Virus record (IMG/VR): IMGVR_UViG_3300007960_000080
Span: 1 to 35,082 of that record
Reading direction: 5' to 3' (one strand)
Length of the DNA stretch: 35,082 bases
Source of the DNA: a virus
A model generated the notes under the pieces. The model had not been told where the DNA came from, made no database searches, and was given only the letters and a program-made list of their open reading frames with translations. The translations under genes and the position numbers were made by a program. Every line of letters starts with the position of its first letter. Position 1 is the first letter of the stretch. Shown here piece after piece: positions 17,901 through 25,019 of this stretch.

Positions 17901-19606
17901 TCATCTAGTTGAGTATTTCCTAAAATAGGATCTATGTAATTACTGTCAGCGAGTCTTTTTAATAAGTTACTATCTTTACGTAATTGAGTTTCAATTGCAT
18001 CAGAAACATTCATTACATCAAACTTGACTTGACTCTGAGATACAGCTTTAAAATTAGTCCAAAAATCATTAGGGTTATTTCTGTAACGTGTAAAGATGAT
18101 CCTTAGATTATCTACTACTACAGCTCGTTCATTGATACTCATTTGATCTGCTAAAGAGCTGTCAAACCTTTCAATAAAATCTATATCAGCCTTTTTTAGA
18201 GACGTAGATTCTCTAACAAGTCTTAAGTTATTAGAATGTACACCTGGTGCTGGTTGAAATAATCTAGTATCTTCATAACGACCAGTTACAGGATTAAACT
18301 TCAACTGATCTTCTCTAGGAAGTTGTGTAAGAACTCTTCTCTTAGTTGCACGTTTGGTGTGTATTAAATTACCACGATAGTTAGTTAAAGATAATACACC
18401 ATCTAATTCTCTTGATTGTAATATATAATACTGTCTAAGACGATCAGTTAATGCTGTATCTCCAATAAAATCATCAGGTGAAGAAGCTCCTATATGTAAT
18501 GCATCTAGCCTTTCTTTTGCAATAGCAAATCTTCTAGAATCTCCAGGTCTGGTGTATTCAGAGTCTGTCAATCGACGCAGTTCTTTAATACCTATGGAAT
18601 TACCTTCAGGGTTACTAAACTTGTCAATCATTAATTGACCTTTCCTAAAAAGTTCAACTTTCTGCATATCACCAATATGTCGATACTGGGTTTCTTTAGT
18701 CTGCCTTAACAACCAAGAATGGTAAGATTCTTTAAGGGGAGTTTGCCCATCATAAAATGCAATCTGCTTTTTAGATAGTTTTTTAAGGTTTCTTTTCCTT
18801 ACTTGAGCGACACCTTCCAACTTACTTAAGTCATCCCAACTTTTAACCACTGGAGTTGTTGTTGAACGACAATTATAGTGGGCTGGAGGGAGATGCGCCG
18901 TGTTACCTATTGCATAGATATGACCATCTCGGTGCGTACAGATTGCGGTTGTCCTAGCGTCCAAAACAGCCACATATTGCCAACCCTCTAATCCATCCTG
19001 ATTCGCTGTATAAACCTCGTGATCAATTTGGTTATATACACTAGTAATGGCAGTTGTAGTAAGAGCTCTAGACTGATTTCTAGTAATTCTATAAATATTA
19101 CCTTTACGTACATTCTTAGCTATTTCTTCAAAGGTATCACCTTCAGCAAGACCTTTTCGTATAACACTTTCTATACGTTTCCTCTCACTGTGACTTACAC
19201 CTGCCCATCCTTGCGCAAGTGTCTTGTCACCATGTAAGGGTCTTTTTAAAACAATATCTTCTGAAATACGTCTTTGAGGTCGTTTGACCCGCCATACTTG
19301 ACTCATCGAAGCCTCAAGAAGTTGATAAGCGTATGATGCTTGGTCAGAAGCAAGATCTAATAAAGACCTCTTAGATATATTATATGCATCTTTAAAGGTC
19401 TTTAGTAATTCTTTATCAAATGCTTTATGGAAATCATCAAAGCTTTTAGCATTTCGAATAAGTCGATCAGTACGAATGGCATGGCCATTAATTATAACTT
19501 CAATTTTATCATTGGATCGCCTTTCGTATAAACGAATCATTGCTGAGCGATCCAAGACTTTATCATAGATTTGAGTATTAACATTAATAGCCATTGACTG
19601 CCTCAT
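14978..19606 (-). CDS. Minor head protein (Mu gpF / SPP1 gp7-like) fused to a T7/N4-type single-subunit RNA polymerase
   Basis: A 1542-residue protein. The N-terminal 250 residues match Mu F/SPP1 gp7 head proteins: helical region, then YVAVLDARTTAICTHRDG (C223) and LPPAHYNCRS (H243, C246). The remainder carries single-subunit RNA polymerase motifs in order: FIDHRARIY (R865, like T7 R425) with GPQSG; motif A DASSSGAQ (D1011, like T7 D537 in DGSCSGIQ); motif B R1073-x3-K1077-x7-Y1085-G (identical spacing to T7 R627, K631, Y639); NGNHSND (H1415, like T7 H784); and motif C TIHDAFF (D1441, like T7 D812). All catalytic residues are present. The B-to-C distance, about 356 residues, is longer than in T7 or N4. 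Likely packaged at the portal vertex and ejected to transcribe early genes. The start at 19606 overlaps the portal stop (ATGA); an ATG at 19594 with GAGG six bases upstream is a good alternative. Confidence 0.9.
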   Translation of the reverse strand: MRQSMAINVNTQIYDKVLDRSAMIRLYERRSNDKIEVIINGHAIRTDRLIRNAKSFDDFHKAFDKELLKTFKDAYNISKRSLLDLASDQASYAYQLLEASMSQVWRVKRPQRRISEDIVLKRPLHGDKTLAQGWAGVSHSERKRIESVIRKGLAEGDTFEEIAKNVRKGNIYRITRNQSRALTTTAITSVYNQIDHEVYTANQDGLEGWQYVAVLDARTTAICTHRDGHIYAIGNTAHLPPAHYNCRSTTTPVVKSWDDLSKLEGVAQVRKRNLKKLSKKQIAFYDGQTPLKESYHSWLLRQTKETQYRHIGDMQKVELFRKGQLMIDKFSNPEGNSIGIKELRRLTDSEYTRPGDSRRFAIAKERLDALHIGASSPDDFIGDTALTDRLRQYYILQSRELDGVLSLTNYRGNLIHTKRATKRRVLTQLPREDQLKFNPVTGRYEDTRLFQPAPGVHSNNLRLVRESTSLKKADIDFIERFDSSLADQMSINERAVVVDNLRIIFTRYRNNPNDFWTNFKAVSQSQVKFDVMNVSDAIETQLRKDSNLLKRLADSNYIDPILGNTQLDDLHDTFISNIRAKNKWEDRIAPKVAKDLRRFLDPDIPLRVRTRLSDAELQQFYLRFAHRLSLADSPDFDQLAVAIGRDLYNMANLNGSRTKWHKLGKQILESKNAKKLYELETFGVQKRRMKSRMSGQYFGPYYDTFSYNIRITDPRIQEYAKLTRKVELGLRVSVTSSKNRLVFREGYKTYFIKNRIGYEDTRIPITSTSSFSDFPEEFIDKNLVKALNWAAKSEYKIDEDFYDFTVKLLNFKDDKGKAAYFDGLNQYRKYIISRGDSYERFKAMDWLRSSGRSFSNHPFIDHRARIYDRGLIGPQSGETFRPFLNTAHERNLGILGFRNYEDQIGAFLGGLDDYFEGRYNSLSFTGRQKIAKKWRPELVRIGNLMIRGKPQDIRKILESEMVARVEGEELGKFFRFAIESAKIDKHLKGDYSNASIRALEQYRTALALEQDASSSGAQIIALTTRNKQLAELSNVIPTNQKKRLYDEIAAATYNDPKFRKLNQKLNLTEKDLRKAAKAQNMVTFYGAGERTGIMNVEGKLAKILDRDTDTLVVKASDRDKVLSEISARIARYERFDPETADELRAIRVNVRDVFNKGIDPGDDILDQLYFLDPNTKELVEKISKSYNRVITPNDFKEIASIMSEHLAEQVPILKSFTRYFGRLAEDYLQNSKPSKSAFDWTTIIKKTVLGDKEQGYILPDSVSQILGIKRGEVLSEKVLKNFGFWKNNGFLSEILYGVADPKTRRTGAKYLQVDFLQLKTVNEVEVFKANKLPKSWTNVPWVNFDGKVIEQNFTQVFEERLTYKDKYGNWVTNILQVPQKTDATWWEQIINKSGKINDIADATKARTAFAVNGNHSNDAVIVKRFHLWGQANGIPTSTIHDAFFSNAADIMAARSALRKIYADSLKRNIIKDTLDEMRKRGLPKTIYDKYLEEAIESGLIPIPGRSRIDGRLLKDTDILMKEDILKEIPEVFEDDLGWYGVG

Positions 19607-21165
19607 TCTTCTTCTAGCTTACCTGCAAAACTATTTGATCCTTTTGGGATCAAAAGCTCATCATCATTGATTTCTTTTTGACCCGCTTTATCATCATAGT
19701 CAGCTGCTAGCATATCATTTTGTTTAAGGATTTGTAACCAAACAGTGCGTGGAATAAGACCTTCCTGATACCATTCTGTTGCTAGTCTAAGCCAATCCGC
19801 ACCTAATGGAATAGGATTAAAATCAGCAGATAAACTAAATTCAACATCAGTTGTTTTTAGGTCTAAACCATAGCGCCAGTTTAACATAAAAGTAATAATT
19901 TGTGTCAAAACTGCACTAATTTTACTATTTAGTGTACCAAGTTGTGCTGTTTGAGCAGCATTTCTAATTTCAAGAGCTACACCAGATTGAGCTGTTTCAG
20001 GTGATAGCATTCTAATACCTAGTTTGGCCATTTCTTCAATAGAAGATGCAATGGCTTTCTCCATATCAGCAAGAGCAGCTGTGGGAGTTTCTAAAGCAGA
20101 TATAGTACTATTTTCAGGAAGCTTGATCCAAGAACCCAAACCTGCACTAACAATATCCTCAAATTGATCATCAGTCATATCTGCAGATATTACAGGTGTA
20201 TATGTAGATGCACCATAGAGAAGATGGTTACGTCTGCTTAACTTATTATAGAGACTGACTTCTTTATCAACAAGAGGTATGATTGTAGGCTCATTTATGC
20301 TAATGCTACCATTAAGTGGCCATGCTGGTATAAAATCTAATCTTTCACCATTTACTAAGATGTTAGTGACAGTATTTGCTAAAACAAACTTAACTTTAGA
20401 AGTTGCACTAGGATTATGAAAAGTTTGACCACTAATTACAGGAACATTCTTTTCAATATCTTGTTTCTGAAAAATACGAATTTGATATTTTCCGTCTACT
20501 ATCTCATGAACTCGAATAGTGTCAATCAATTCAACATGAAATTCATTATCAGAGTGTTCACTTTCTTCAAAACCTCTAGTAATCACTCGAACAAGTTGTT
20601 TCTTTCCCTTAGCATTAGTAGAAACACGCCAGTTAATAACACTTTCCGCTTTCCAAAGAACAGGATAGGGCATAATACTTTGCTGTTCTTGTTTAGTAAG
20701 TTCATCAGGATTACCTATAGTAGGGTAGTCTACATAAACCCAGGCTCTGCTTGTCTGAATTTCTTCCCAAAGTGCTTTATCCATAAATGCAATTAAAGGA
20801 CTATCATCTTGAGCAAAGTCATTTAGAATCCAACTAGCTGCTTCTTCAGGAACCTCTTCTGGTAATGTAAGTTCAGGATCTTTTCTTAACAAACCACCAA
20901 CAAGCATCTTAGCAAATTGAGAGACAATTCCAGGTAATTCAGCTTCAGCTTTATAAAAATCATACTGCTGCTGTGTCATGGAAGGTGAAAAAGGTATTAA
21001 AAGATTGCGAAAATTAGTAGTATCAAGGTAACCATCGTAATCTTTTGTAAAACGCTCTCCACTACAGATAGCTCTGCATTTATCCCATAAAGGTTTGACA
21101 GATTCATATTCGGCATTAGGATCCGCTACTGTTCTGGTTTGATCTGCAGCATTAGCGACAGCCAT
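19603..21165 (-). CDS. Portal protein (DUF4055-like)
   Basis: A 520-residue protein with the features of DUF4055 portal proteins: an N-terminal helical segment (YESVKPLWDKCRAICSGERF, residues 20-39), then QQYDFYKAEAELPGIVSQFA and LVGGLLRKDPEL at about 66-99, a central wing region, and a long helical stem/crown (ETAQSGVALEIRNAAQTAQLG). Portals form a dodecameric ring at one capsid vertex through which DNA is packaged and ejected. Length is normal for the family. It directly precedes the minor-head/RNA polymerase gene with a 4-base ATGA overlap, so the two are co-translated and the second protein is likely to bind the portal. The C-terminus is acidic. Confidence 0.88.
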   Translation of the reverse strand: MAVANAADQTRTVADPNAEYESVKPLWDKCRAICSGERFTKDYDGYLDTTNFRNLLIPFSPSMTQQQYDFYKAEAELPGIVSQFAKMLVGGLLRKDPELTLPEEVPEEAASWILNDFAQDDSPLIAFMDKALWEEIQTSRAWVYVDYPTIGNPDELTKQEQQSIMPYPVLWKAESVINWRVSTNAKGKKQLVRVITRGFEESEHSDNEFHVELIDTIRVHEIVDGKYQIRIFQKQDIEKNVPVISGQTFHNPSATSKVKFVLANTVTNILVNGERLDFIPAWPLNGSISINEPTIIPLVDKEVSLYNKLSRRNHLLYGASTYTPVISADMTDDQFEDIVSAGLGSWIKLPENSTISALETPTAALADMEKAIASSIEEMAKLGIRMLSPETAQSGVALEIRNAAQTAQLGTLNSKISAVLTQIITFMLNWRYGLDLKTTDVEFSLSADFNPIPLGADWLRLATEWYQEGLIPRTVWLQILKQNDMLAADYDDKAGQKEINDDELLIPKGSNSFAGKLEEE

Positions 21166-21166
21166 A

Positions 21167-21430
21167 TTAGCCTCTCAGTTTAGAATTAAATTCCTTAACC
21201 GTACCTTCAAATCTACGATTAGTAGAGCTATTCACAGCTTCGATAGTATCTTTACCAGTTGCTTTGATATACCAAGTACTAGGAATGCGCTCAGAACCTT
21301 TAAATTCAGAAGGGTTTTCTACTTTAGCGGTTGCTTTCAGTTCAGAAACTTCAGGACTATTCTCTACCTCAGTTTCAACTTTTTCTTCAACCTTAATTTC
21401 TTCTTTTTCGGGTTTATTAATAGATACCAT
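21167..21430 (-). CDS. Small Glu/Lys-rich protein upstream of the portal
   Basis: An 87-residue protein. The first 45 residues are highly charged and probably disordered (EKEEIKVEEKVETEVENSPE). The last 40 form a compact strand-rich segment (STWYIKATGKDTIEAVNSST, then RRFEGTVKEFNSKL). It follows the Trp-repeat microprotein by 10 bases and precedes the portal start by one base, so its stoichiometry may be tied to the head genes. It might be a head decoration or accessory protein. No family is recognised. Confidence 0.55.
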   Translation of the reverse strand: MVSINKPEKEEIKVEEKVETEVENSPEVSELKATAKVENPSEFKGSERIPSTWYIKATGKDTIEAVNSSTNRRFEGTVKEFNSKLRG

Positions 21431-21440
21431 TTTATATTTC

Positions 21441-21581
21441 CTATTTCTTGAATCTAGGGAAAGGGATATAACGACTCGGCATAGAAGCTATGCGTTGTAC
21501 TTTCTTGACAACCCTTACCAAAATAGTTCCCCAGGAATTTTTCCAAGAAGATTTCCAAGAATTTCCCCATGAAGAACTCAT
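21441..21581 (-). CDS. 46-residue tryptophan-repeat microprotein
   Basis: An ATG at 21581 overlaps the previous TGA as ATGA, so translation is probably coupled; the upstream ribosome site is weak. The product begins with a four-fold tryptophan repeat, SSWGNSWKSSWKNSWG (residues 2-18), followed by a basic tail (VRVVKKVQRIASMPSRYIPF). Small ORFs opening with SWG-type repeats occur in other phages, in my recollection, without known function. The regular Trp spacing (every four residues) and the conserved overlap argue that it is real. It could be a membrane-active or virion-bound peptide; this is inference. Confidence 0.65.
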   Translation of the reverse strand: MSSSWGNSWKSSWKNSWGTILVRVVKKVQRIASMPSRYIPFPRFKK

Positions 21582-22789
21582 ATTAATGGACCCCACTCAT
21601 TACCGGGTGTACCATTGCCCTTTACAGCAGTACCATTTACTTGCTTAACATTAGCATCTAAAGGTACAGATGTATCAATTTTAACATTAGATGGTTGCAA
21701 CAAACAATCAGTATATACTGTAGAGCCATTCGAAGTATCTAAAACTCTAGCATTACCACGTAGATATATATCGCCTGCGACACATGTATTTTCTAGTTCA
21801 ATACTACCTTCATTAAAGCCTATAATATTCACAGAACCTGCTACATTTCGAACAGCTAGACAACCAGCATATCCACTACAACTTATAGATGTTGTTACCG
21901 AATTTTGTAAATCAAATATAGGTTTGTTAGGTAACATCACACCTGAAAAACAATTATCTAATAGTACAAAAGCTCCATCAGCTATTTTAGTTAAACCACC
22001 AAAATCACAATCAGTCAAATGTCCATCAAGACCTGTGAAGCCATTTTTAATAGCACAATGTTTAGCGTTAATCCTACCAGTAGCAATACCAGCTAAATCA
22101 ATATCATAAAAGAAAGAAGAATCAATACTAAATCCTGCACAGTTAATAGTTTCATGATTAGAACCTTTTACGGTAAAGCCTTCCATATTACGGTCTAAAG
22201 TAATGTCTGAAAATAACTGTATATTTTTAATATTTTTCAGATTACTATAATCAATCAAACCAGCTACATTATTGAAGGGATTTTGTACAGAACCATCTCC
22301 AAACTGAGTATTATTAAAATCATAATATAACACTAATTCAGTATTGGCATAAATAGACCTCAACATAGAATCTTGTTCTACATCAAGACCTGAACCGCCT
22401 GTGATAGTAATAACCTCTACCTGAGGTGGAACGTAAGCAATATCGATAATAGTGGATGGGGTTAAAGGCGCTCTATCAAAACAAGCAATACCTTCTTGAC
22501 CATCATCTGTGATAATTGTTCCTATAATTGTTATTTGATGGCTTGTATCATAAGGAATTATGCGAGTACCCTCTAGACAAATAACAAAACGTTCAGTAGC
22601 CTTACCACTACCTTTATCTTCATTACCTTTAGCTTGTAGAAAAATATTATATTTACGTAATTCTTCATTAGTTCGTCTAAGAGTACGCATTTCTTTATAA
22701 ATATCTATAGGATGCACAGAAGTACCTACTGTATCTGCGTGGAGATAGATATTACGATTAGGTCTATCAATAGATGCAATTATTGTCAT
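21578..22789 (-). CDS. Predicted beta-helical virion protein
   Basis: A 403-residue protein. The N-terminal region contains a basic helix (DIYKEMRTLRRTNEELRKY, residues about 28-46), then a compact beta domain to about 130. From about 150 to 375 there are repeated short strands and Asn/Gly turns with many Cys and Asp residues (NHETINCAGFSIDSS, KNGFTGLDGHLTDCDFGGL, DLQNSVTTSISCSGYAG), the look of a right-handed parallel beta-helix as in fibres and tailspikes. No catalytic carboxylate arrangement can be assigned. It is coupled by ATGA overlaps to the small gene before it and the Trp-repeat microprotein after it. Virion role inferred from neighbours. Confidence 0.65.
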   Translation of the reverse strand: MTIIASIDRPNRNIYLHADTVGTSVHPIDIYKEMRTLRRTNEELRKYNIFLQAKGNEDKGSGKATERFVICLEGTRIIPYDTSHQITIIGTIITDDGQEGIACFDRAPLTPSTIIDIAYVPPQVEVITITGGSGLDVEQDSMLRSIYANTELVLYYDFNNTQFGDGSVQNPFNNVAGLIDYSNLKNIKNIQLFSDITLDRNMEGFTVKGSNHETINCAGFSIDSSFFYDIDLAGIATGRINAKHCAIKNGFTGLDGHLTDCDFGGLTKIADGAFVLLDNCFSGVMLPNKPIFDLQNSVTTSISCSGYAGCLAVRNVAGSVNIIGFNEGSIELENTCVAGDIYLRGNARVLDTSNGSTVYTDCLLQPSNVKIDTSVPLDANVKQVNGTAVKGNGTPGNEWGPLI

Positions 22790-23109
22790 AATATCACATC
22801 TCCATTTTGATTTAGTGTTCCTCCAAACTTATCTATGATCCATCTGATGACAGCTTCTTTGATACCGTCAGACAAACCATATACAGAAATAAGACTTGGA
22901 GGAACACCAGGGATAGCTTCAAAGTAGGGATTTACTTCAAGTGCAACTTCAGACAACTTTTTATTAATAGCACCCCAATTATCTTGAACATGAAGTTCAG
23001 TTATTCCATCTTCAGCAAGTTCAACTCTCTGCACCTTTACAAATATCCAAGGTTCAGATCTTGTTCGGGGTAGATCAATAATGATCTGTTGTGTACGCAA
23101 CTTGACCAT
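22786..23109 (-). CDS. Small virion-block protein of unknown function
   Basis: A 107-residue mixed alpha/beta protein. The first half is strand-rich (QQIIIDLPRTRSEPWIFVKV) and the second includes VNPYFEAIPGVPPSLISVYG and a helix ending AVIRWIIDKFGGTL. There is no membrane segment or metal motif. It lies 25 bases after the 523-residue virion gene and overlaps the next start as ATGA, so it is probably made together with the 403-residue protein, perhaps as a partner or chaperone. I do not recognise a family. Confidence 0.55.
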   Translation of the reverse strand: MVKLRTQQIIIDLPRTRSEPWIFVKVQRVELAEDGITELHVQDNWGAINKKLSEVALEVNPYFEAIPGVPPSLISVYGLSDGIKEAVIRWIIDKFGGTLNQNGDVIL

Positions 23110-23134
23110 AAATCACCCATTTTTACCTTACACG

Positions 23135-24706
23135 TTAGTTTCCACCCCAGGGATAAGAAGTGGTAATAGTAGAGGATATATCAGTAATTTGCCACAAAGT
23201 CTTAGCAGCAGTTACGCCACCATCACCCTCACATTCAAATACTACCCACTTATCAGCACCAGCAGGACCACCTACAGTATCACCGTCATAATCAAATACA
23301 AAGACAACTGCATTAGCAGTACGATAAAGCTCTCCTACAACTTGAGTAAGAGAGTTAATATTACCTTTAACAGCTGTTGTATCAGGTGTTTGTACAGTTA
23401 CAGCACCTGAAGTACCGAAGTCATCACCACCACCAACAGCATTATCAGCACCATCACGGAAGAAGCAATGAAACCATGCGTTAGTATCAGCAACAGCATT
23501 AGCACCTACAGTAACAGTATTTGTCACATAGAAAGGGTAGGTAAGTTCAGTACCAGCATCATCAATAAGCGCAATATTAAGCTTGTCAGCACCGGTCAAG
23601 TTTTCAATGAAAAGACCTTCACCAGCTTTGCCAATATCAGCGGCACTAGCAGTACCTACAATAGGTTGGATCTTACCTGCACCAGTATATCGATACCATA
23701 CATTAAATTGTTTACCATTAGTAACGTTTGTACTATGAGTATTAATATCAGCATCAACAGTTGCAATCGCATCAAGATAAGCTACACATTGAACAAGAGA
23801 AGCATTTCCCGGATTATTAAGTACCCAAGTGAAACTTTTAGCATCACCTTGGTTAAATCCATCTTCCGACCTTGCAACATCCAACTCTTCAAGAGTCATA
23901 TTGGTCCAAGGAGCTAATTGACTTGCAGGAGTAGCATTATATACTGAAGCAAGAGGGTGATCAGTAGTGTTAGTAGTCAGATGAACAGATTCACCAAGAG
24001 CGAATCCTGAAGAGTAACCATCCATTTCAGATACACCCGAATCTGCTAATACTTTACGGTCATGGTTATAACCGTAAGTACGTACAGAAAGTGCTTCATA
24101 AGTACGAGTATCAAAATCACCAGCACCGGAATCTGAAGGTGTGTTTCCTGTACTACCAAACACTTGGATAGCTTCATCGATAGGGCCTGCCTTATCGTAA
24201 TCTACTGTAGCACCAAACTGAGAAAGCTGATAATAGGGTTGAGAACCAGACTCAATATTACCCAGCGAAACGTTACCATAATAGATACGGTCGATACCAC
24301 CATCAGAGGCTAGCTCTCGCCAACCAGAACCACGAACTTTAACACGATCAGTTCCGGCAAATTTACGAGAATTAATAATATTGTACGCACCTGCGAATTT
24401 AAAAGAACCTTCAAAATAAGGGTCATATTTACGTAAATTTTCATCAAGACGGCGTTGTTCACGTTCAAAGGCATAAAGAGCTTCCATCTTAACGCCGTCA
24501 GTATCATTTAAAGGATTTGCTACAGCAGCACCACCTCCACGAGCTGTCATATCAATAGTAGCTAGCTCAGAAGCAGTGATAAGCTCAATCTCACCAGTAG
24601 TAGTGTTAAAGAAAATATTACCATCTGGTGTTCCAGATCTACTTTGAGAAGATTGCACTAATCCCAAAGTATTTGAATCAAAGTTGGTTAAATCAATTGT
24701 TGCCAT
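23135..24706 (-). CDS. Large virion structural protein (523 aa)
   Basis: A 523-residue protein with an N-terminus typical of phage virion proteins that start from a short anchoring strand (MATIDLTNFDSNTLGLVQ, then DGNIFFNTTTGEIELIT). Residues about 70-110 include a helical stretch (LYAFEREQRRLDENLRKYD). The rest is beta-rich, with GWRELASDGGIDRIYYG, NVWYRYTGAGK and a C-terminal KWVVFECEGDGGVTAAKTLW. The DNA is more G+C-rich than its neighbours by eye, which suggests high expression. The start lies 14 bases inside the previous gene; the upstream GGGAA is weak, so coupling is likely. A decoration or fibre role is possible; no precise family is assigned. Confidence 0.65.
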   Translation of the reverse strand: MATIDLTNFDSNTLGLVQSSQSRSGTPDGNIFFNTTTGEIELITASELATIDMTARGGGAAVANPLNDTDGVKMEALYAFEREQRRLDENLRKYDPYFEGSFKFAGAYNIINSRKFAGTDRVKVRGSGWRELASDGGIDRIYYGNVSLGNIESGSQPYYQLSQFGATVDYDKAGPIDEAIQVFGSTGNTPSDSGAGDFDTRTYEALSVRTYGYNHDRKVLADSGVSEMDGYSSGFALGESVHLTTNTTDHPLASVYNATPASQLAPWTNMTLEELDVARSEDGFNQGDAKSFTWVLNNPGNASLVQCVAYLDAIATVDADINTHSTNVTNGKQFNVWYRYTGAGKIQPIVGTASAADIGKAGEGLFIENLTGADKLNIALIDDAGTELTYPFYVTNTVTVGANAVADTNAWFHCFFRDGADNAVGGGDDFGTSGAVTVQTPDTTAVKGNINSLTQVVGELYRTANAVVFVFDYDGDTVGGPAGADKWVVFECEGDGGVTAAKTLWQITDISSTITTSYPWGGN

Positions 24707-25016
24707 TATTTATATTCCCAGTACTGAGATAATTGTCGAGTTTTTTAGCAAGAATATCATTAGTATGTTCTAATGATTTAATATGGCTCATAAGATGTTC
24801 TATACGTTGCTCATAAGCTGCTTGCATAGAACCTCTACCATCTGACAGACCTTCTTTATATGCTTCTGACTCTGCTCTTTTTGCAAATTCAACGATAGTG
24901 ACTACTTCACCATCAGTAAGTCTTCTGGGAAGTTTGGCGATAAATTCATCATCTTTAGTTTTGATGTGCCAATCGCCATGCTCAATTTGTTGTATTTGAC
25001 AAGTATTTAATTTCAT
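24693..25016 (-). CDS. Small protein with a C-terminal coiled coil
   Basis: A 107-residue protein that begins three bases after the previous stop. The N-terminal half is a compact mixed region (QQIEHGDWHIKTKDDEFIAKL). Residues about 45-97 are predicted by eye to be mostly helical with heptad-like spacing (AYEQRIEHLMSHIKSLEHTN, ILAKKLDNYL), and the tail is Asn/Gly-rich. It may oligomerise or act as a chaperone for the adjacent virion proteins. Its last 14 bases overlap the start of the next gene. No family is recognised. Confidence 0.55.
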   Translation of the reverse strand: MKLNTCQIQQIEHGDWHIKTKDDEFIAKLPRRLTDGEVVTIVEFAKRAESEAYKEGLSDGRGSMQAAYEQRIEHLMSHIKSLEHTNDILAKKLDNYLSTGNINNGNN

Positions 25017-25019
25017 TTT

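Noticed and set aside
21615-22109. 164-codon plus-strand open frame
   Set aside because: Antisense to the beta-helical virion gene; no ribosome site or family resemblance and no operon partner.
24693-24706. Possible frameshift between the coiled-coil protein and the 523-residue virion protein
   Set aside because: The 14-base overlap ends in a normal stop, the downstream gene has its own ATG and a typical N-terminus, and no slippery heptamer is seen.
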